A stretch of 38,742 nt of DNA, taken from Lachnospiraceae bacterium (GTDB taxonomy: Bacteria > Bacillota > Clostridia > Lachnospirales > Lachnospiraceae). The stretch spans positions 1-38,742 of the forward strand of contig SVEB01000114.1 in NCBI GenBank assembly GCA_015057635.1, given 5' to 3'. Within the stretch, counting starts at the first letter, position 1. Each line of letters starts with the position of its first letter. Below are positions 35,687 through 38,742 of this stretch, piece after piece. The position numbers and the translations under genes were made by a program. The notes beneath the pieces are model-generated. The model made no database searches. It worked only from the letters and a program-made list of their open reading frames with translations, and was not told the origin of the DNA.

Positions 35687-36085
35687 ATGAAAACGTTCAG
35701 TAAAAAAATAGTGCATAGAATGTCGTCATGTCTGGTAACAACAGCATTGGCACTCATCCTATTATCATTGGTTGCACTTATTTACGATGGGACAATGATT
35801 TGTATTTCCACAGTCTTTGAAATATTTTTTGTTTGTTTGGTTATTCAGATTGCTCTCTGGCTTTTGGAAAACTGGGAAAGTGCAAATATGATTGTGGATC
35901 TTATAGGACGGTATACGGTTGTGATTGCCATTGTAGTAGCTAGCGGATATCTGTTTCATTGGATAGATCAATTACCGGTATGGCTGTTAGTAGGAATGGC
36001 ATTTGCAGTTTATTTCTTAGGGGGGATTCTTGAAGTCCGAAAGGTAAGGGCAGAGATAAAGGTGATCAATGATCTTACACAGTAG
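35687..36085 (+). CDS. DUF3021-like four-helix membrane protein
   Basis: A protein of about 132 residues with four membrane segments (TTALALILLSLVALIYDG, STVFEIFFVCLVIQIALWLL, YTVVIAIVVASGYLF, LVGMAFAVYFLGGI) and a short polar tail. This size and layout, and the nearby LytTR gene, match DUF3021 proteins, which are thought to restrain a cognate LytTR regulator. ATG 35687 is preferred to the in-frame GTG 35672, which lies too near AGGA. Followed by about 140 bp with no recognisable content, then a terminator. Confidence 0.7.
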   Translation: MKTFSKKIVHRMSSCLVTTALALILLSLVALIYDGTMICISTVFEIFFVCLVIQIALWLLENWESANMIVDLIGRYTVVIAIVVASGYLFHWIDQLPVWLLVGMAFAVYFLGGILEVRKVRAEIKVINDLTQ

Positions 36086-36229
36086 TATCAGGATTCATGC
36101 TTAGAACCGCTAACGATCCTTATAGGAAAAGTATGAAAGAAAAAAAGAATTTGAAGAAAACTTAAAATAGATCCAAACGGAAATTGTATTCGCAGACCAG
36201 TGTGATACAGAATCTCTATACTCCTATAC

Positions 36230-36271
36230 AAAGTGCAGGCTGCCAGTGATCACTGGTAACCTGCACTTTTT
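36230..36271 (+). terminator. Terminator of the CPBP-DUF3021 unit
   Basis: AAAGTGCAGG (36230-36239) pairs with CCTGCACTTT (36260-36269). A second, perfect CCAGTGA/TCACTGG stem forms inside, and T residues follow. Confidence 0.85.
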
Positions 36272-36299
36272 ACATTGCTGTATTAACTTACCTATCATG

Positions 36300-36328
36300 T
36301 TGACAAAGCTAACGAATGGTAATATAAA
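36300..36328 (+). promoter_or_regulatory. Promoter of the TetR gene
   Basis: A perfect TTGACA (36300-36305), a 17-bp spacer and TATAAA (36323-36328), about 40 nt before the start codon. Confidence 0.85.
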
Positions 36329-36367
36329 TAGAAATGGAATATATAGAAAAAAAAGGAAGGGGAGCAT

Positions 36368-36970
36368 ATGACAACAAAGGAAAGAATTTTAGTCGCAACA
36401 TTAGAATTGGCATCAGAAAAAGGATTAGGTCAAGTTTCTCTTTCACAAATTGCAAAGAAGGTTGGAATACAAAAGCCCTCTATCTATAATCATTTTGCAT
36501 CAAAAGAAGAAATCATTATCGAGCTATATGAATATCTTCGCCATCGTGCAAGAGAAAAGATAAACAACGGAACCATTGATTATGGAGAGCTTGTGAAGGG
36601 CAAAGAGGCATATGATATTTTGAACATGATGGTATTTTCGTATATCGCTATGAATCAGGATACGGATATGGAGCAATTTTATAGATTTATTATGTCGGAA
36701 CGAAGTGTTAGAAAAGAGGCAGCTCAGATTATGGTTGCAGAGACTGAGAAGATGATACTTGCTACGAAACAGCTTTTTTACGCAATGCAGGTGCAGAAAG
36801 TAATGACATTTAAGAATATTGATATGGCTGCATTTTCTTTTGCAATGTCAGTTCATGCGATCATGGATTATATGTGGGATCAAAGAATGGCCGAGACAGA
36901 GATGACAGCAGAACCGTTGTTAAATGAGTATTTAAAAGATTTTTGCAGAGTATATGGAAATGTAGAATAG
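36368..36970 (+). CDS. TetR/AcrR family transcriptional regulator
   Basis: This 200-residue protein has the N-terminal TetR helix-turn-helix (about 5-50: KERILVATLELASEKGLGQV then SLSQIAKKVGIQKPSIYNHF). The all-helical ligand domain of unknown specificity contains several methionines. GGAAGGGGAGC precedes ATG 36368. Regulators of this type usually control an adjacent exporter or enzyme. Here only gene remnants follow, so the target may be lost, self-regulated or elsewhere (the MATE gene is 5 kb upstream). Confidence 0.9.
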   Translation: MTTKERILVATLELASEKGLGQVSLSQIAKKVGIQKPSIYNHFASKEEIIIELYEYLRHRAREKINNGTIDYGELVKGKEAYDILNMMVFSYIAMNQDTDMEQFYRFIMSERSVRKEAAQIMVAETEKMILATKQLFYAMQVQKVMTFKNIDMAAFSFAMSVHAIMDYMWDQRMAETEMTAEPLLNEYLKDFCRVYGNVE

Positions 36971-37011
36971 GGAAAAGAATTGGCAGGCAAGACGTTTGAA
37001 ACGGATAGGCC

Positions 37012-37089
37012 ATGTGTTTTTTATTTAATAGTCGTTATAGATTTATTGTACCAGAGCAATATAAAGAACAATTAGGACAGTATGCCTAG
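37012..37089 (+). pseudogene. 25-codon open frame, probable remnant
   Basis: Reads MCFLFNSRYRFIVPEQYKEQ and stops after five more codons. No ribosome site and no recognisable family. It is the first of three short frames in a row after the TetR gene. Confidence 0.2.
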
Positions 37090-37216
37090 AATATCGGGTG
37101 AACGGATTATTTTTACGAATAGAAACTATAAGGTGGCGAAACAAATGGCATTTGATTTAAAAAAGGAATACAAGAAATTCTATATGCCTAAAGACAAAAT
37201 GGAAGTTATGAGGTAA
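37082..37216 (+). pseudogene. 44-codon open frame, probable remnant
   Basis: Lysine-rich frame with MPRISGERIIFTNRNYKVAK and MAFDLKKEYKKFYMPKDKME. I do not recognise it. Coding-like composition but no clear ribosome site; it overlaps the preceding short frame by eight bases. Confidence 0.3.
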
Positions 37217-37223
37217 AATCAAT

Positions 37224-37364
37224 ATGAAATATAAAGACTATTTTAAAACGATTCCCATTCTTGAAACGGATAGATGTATTTTACGGCTGTTTAAGAGAGA
37301 GGATAGGAATGCCTACTTTGAGATTTGGCGTGATGAAAAATGCGTAATTCAAAGAATTCAGTAA
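37224..37364 (+). pseudogene. GNAT acetyltransferase, N-terminal remnant
   Basis: 46 codons reading FKTIPILETDRCILRLFKRE and DRNAYFEIWRDEKC. ETDR.ILR.F..ED...YFEIW.D is the standard start of RimJ/RimL-type GNAT enzymes. The frame then stops where about 120 further residues, including the acetyl-CoA site, would be expected. The next intact gene begins 35 bases later. Confidence 0.65.
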
Positions 37365-37399
37365 AATCAAGGGCTTGATAAGATTTAAGGAGATATAAA

Positions 37400-37855
37400 A
37401 TGATGATAAAAGTACTATTTGTCTGCCATGGAAATATCTGCCGCTCTCCAATGGCAGAGTTTGTTTTAAAGGACATGGTAAAGAAACGTGGGATGGAGGA
37501 ACTCTTTTTGATAGCGTCCTGTGCCACAAGCACAGAGGAAATCGGAAATGACGTTCATCCCGGAACAAAGAGAAAACTAGCAAGCGAAGGAATCAAAGTG
37601 CAGCAAAGAAGGGCGGTACAATTAAGAAAAAGTGATTACGATACGTATGACTACCTGATTGCAATGGATGCAAGAAATATATCGAATATGAGACGTATTA
37701 TTGGAGAGGATAACAAGCATAAAGTCTCATGTCTTTTAGATTTCACATCTCATCCGAGAGATATTGCCGACCCATGGTATACCGGCAACTTCGATATCAC
37801 ATATCAGGACATCGTGGAAGGATGCGAAGCATTCTTACAGCACATTTTAGGATAG
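37400..37855 (+). CDS. Low-molecular-weight protein tyrosine phosphatase
   Basis: This 151-residue enzyme hydrolyses phosphotyrosine on proteins. The P-loop CHGNICRS (Cys9, Arg15, Ser16) lies directly after the first strand VLFVCHG. The general-acid loop DPWYTG (Asp124) is intact. Length is normal for the family. AAGGAGA precedes ATG 37400. No tyrosine kinase is encoded nearby, so the substrate is unknown. Single-gene unit. Confidence 0.92.
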   Translation: MMIKVLFVCHGNICRSPMAEFVLKDMVKKRGMEELFLIASCATSTEEIGNDVHPGTKRKLASEGIKVQQRRAVQLRKSDYDTYDYLIAMDARNISNMRRIIGEDNKHKVSCLLDFTSHPRDIADPWYTGNFDITYQDIVEGCEAFLQHILG

Positions 37856-37874
37856 AAAGTTAGGGATTTTCACT

Positions 37875-37899
37875 AACTCACAGGCAAGCCTGTGGGTTT
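37875..37899 (+). terminator. Likely terminator of the phosphatase gene
   Basis: CACAGGC pairs with GCCTGTG, with flanking AAC/GTT and a short T-run only. A compact hairpin 20 nt after the stop. Confidence 0.5.
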
Positions 37900-37932
37900 G
37901 CTAGAGACAATGTCAATCATGTATTTTAGTAG

Positions 37933-37969
37933 TTGTATTAAAAATACAATACCTGAAAATGAATTCAGG
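37933..37969. promoter_or_regulatory. Two adjacent inverted repeats upstream of the esterase
   Basis: TTGTATT/AATACAA (37933-37939, 37943-37949) and CCTGAA/TTCAGG (37952-37957, 37964-37969) lie next to each other directly before the ribosome site. They could be operators or a small leader structure. Confidence 0.4.
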
Positions 37970-37985
37970 GATAAGGGGGAAAATC

Positions 37986-38742
37986 ATGAAAAAACAATGT
38001 ATTAAGGCAACAGAGTTTGAAAGAGTGGGAAGAACATTTGTATGGAGAAATATTGTCTGGTGTGGATTATCGGGGACAGGGATCCGATTCATGACCAATG
38101 CTAAGAAAGTGTCCTTTCACCTGATCGGTGACAGTTCTGTTCATGGTCAGAAAACAGAAGGGATGGCAAGGGTTTCTATTTTTGTTGATGATAAAAGGCA
38201 GAAAGATGTTATGATAGAAGAGCCGTACGTGAAAGTGGCAGTGGAACTTGATCCTACAGAGAATCAATTTCATAAAGTACAGCTGATCAAACTTTCTGAA
38301 TGTGCCATGTCGGCATTTGGTATAGAAGAAGTTGTATTGGAAAGCGACTTGGATGTTATGGTTTCTAAGGTGGTACAGAAGGATAAAAAAATTGAATTCA
38401 TCGGAGACTCTATTACATGCGGATATGGAGTTGATATGGAGGATCCAGCCACTTCATTTAGAACTGATACAGAAGACTGCACAAAAGCATATGCCTATAA
38501 AACAGCGAAACTATTAGATGCAGAATATAGTTTGGTTAGTTTTAGCGGGTATGGTATCATTACCGGTTATACGGAAACAGATGAAATGCGCAGAGATCAG
38601 ATCGTATCTGCCTATTATGAAAAATGCGGTTTTTCTTATGCACATCCAGTGGCACAGGGGGAAGACGGTCCAGCTTTCGAATCTGTAGTGTGGAATTTTG
38701 GGGAATATGTCCCTGATGTTGTTGTTGTGAATCTTGGTACCA
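37986..38742 (+). CDS. CE2-type SGNH esterase, 5' part (runs off the window)
   Basis: The frame is open from ATG 37986 (AAGGGGGA upstream) to the window end, 252 codons with no stop. Residues about 1-115 form a beta-rich N-terminal domain (VWRNIVWCGLSGTGIRFMTN, VSIFVDDKRQKDVMIEEPYV). An SGNH hydrolase domain begins KKIEFIGDSITCGYGVD, with nucleophile Ser142 in GDS. VVVNLG at the end matches the block where the NLGTND motif is expected. The layout is that of carbohydrate esterase family 2, which removes acetyl groups from plant polysaccharides. The catalytic histidine lies beyond the window. Confidence 0.85.
   Translation, partial: MKKQCIKATEFERVGRTFVWRNIVWCGLSGTGIRFMTNAKKVSFHLIGDSSVHGQKTEGMARVSIFVDDKRQKDVMIEEPYVKVAVELDPTENQFHKVQLIKLSECAMSAFGIEEVVLESDLDVMVSKVVQKDKKIEFIGDSITCGYGVDMEDPATSFRTDTEDCTKAYAYKTAKLLDAEYSLVSFSGYGIITGYTETDEMRRDQIVSAYYEKCGFSYAHPVAQGEDGPAFESVVWNFGEYVPDVVVVNLGT

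Overview
The window looks like a chromosomal segment of a low-to-mid GC anaerobic Firmicute, most likely a gut-type Lachnospiraceae (Clostridium cluster XIVa). The evidence is strong AGGAGG-type ribosome sites, TTGACA/TATAAT promoters, an ECF vitamin-type transporter, YfcC and YitT membrane proteins, a LytTR/DUF3021 regulator pair and a large host-glycan-directed M60 protease. I cannot name the species. No insertion sequence, phage module, CRISPR array or rRNA was seen.

Layout. 1-4200: the 3' end of trmO, an unrecognised 180-residue protein, divergent gltS and yfcC-type transporters, and a tRNA-Arg(UCU) with its own promoter and terminator. 4622-5830: queG, followed by a diverged out-of-frame second copy of its last 25 codons and then a 30-bp-stem terminator. 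5916-12635: a complete eight-gene F1Fo ATP synthase operon (atpB-E-F-H-A-G-D-C) with its own terminator. atpB appears to start at a non-AUG codon. Between atpG and atpD lies an in-frame, highly charged 89-codon stretch. 12735-16018: an ECF transporter operon (S component, fused double ATPase, EcfT). 16294-20400: a DUF6143-like protein on the minus strand, and a two-gene operon pairing a DUF362/EF-hand protein with an acetoacetate-decarboxylase-like enzyme. 20543-21490: a PfkB sugar kinase resembling pseudouridine kinase.

21491-22274 is a repeat-rich non-coding stretch: a 21-bp tandem repeat, a roughly 205-nt hairpin, a 17-bp G-rich tandem repeat and interleaved inverted repeats. It leads into a 1711-residue secreted M60 metallopeptidase with duplicated F5/8-type-C and NPCBM domains. 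The hairpin at 21560-21764 shares its core ends and loop-proximal segment with a second hairpin at 16103-16217. Their inner stems differ in sequence but stay self-complementary, so they look like two members of one palindromic repeat family.

27583-38742 is accessory in character: YitT, a DUF1801 protein, a MATE exporter behind a palindromic operator candidate, a short UvrA-like (DrrC-type) ATPase, a LytTR-CPBP-DUF3021 cluster with a 21-bp-period direct repeat in front of its promoter, a TetR regulator, a low-molecular-weight tyrosine phosphatase, and the 5' part of a CE2-type esterase that runs off the end. Several gene remnants lie between them (metallo-beta-lactamase fold, YgjV-like, GNAT). 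All assignments are by reading motifs; no database search was run.
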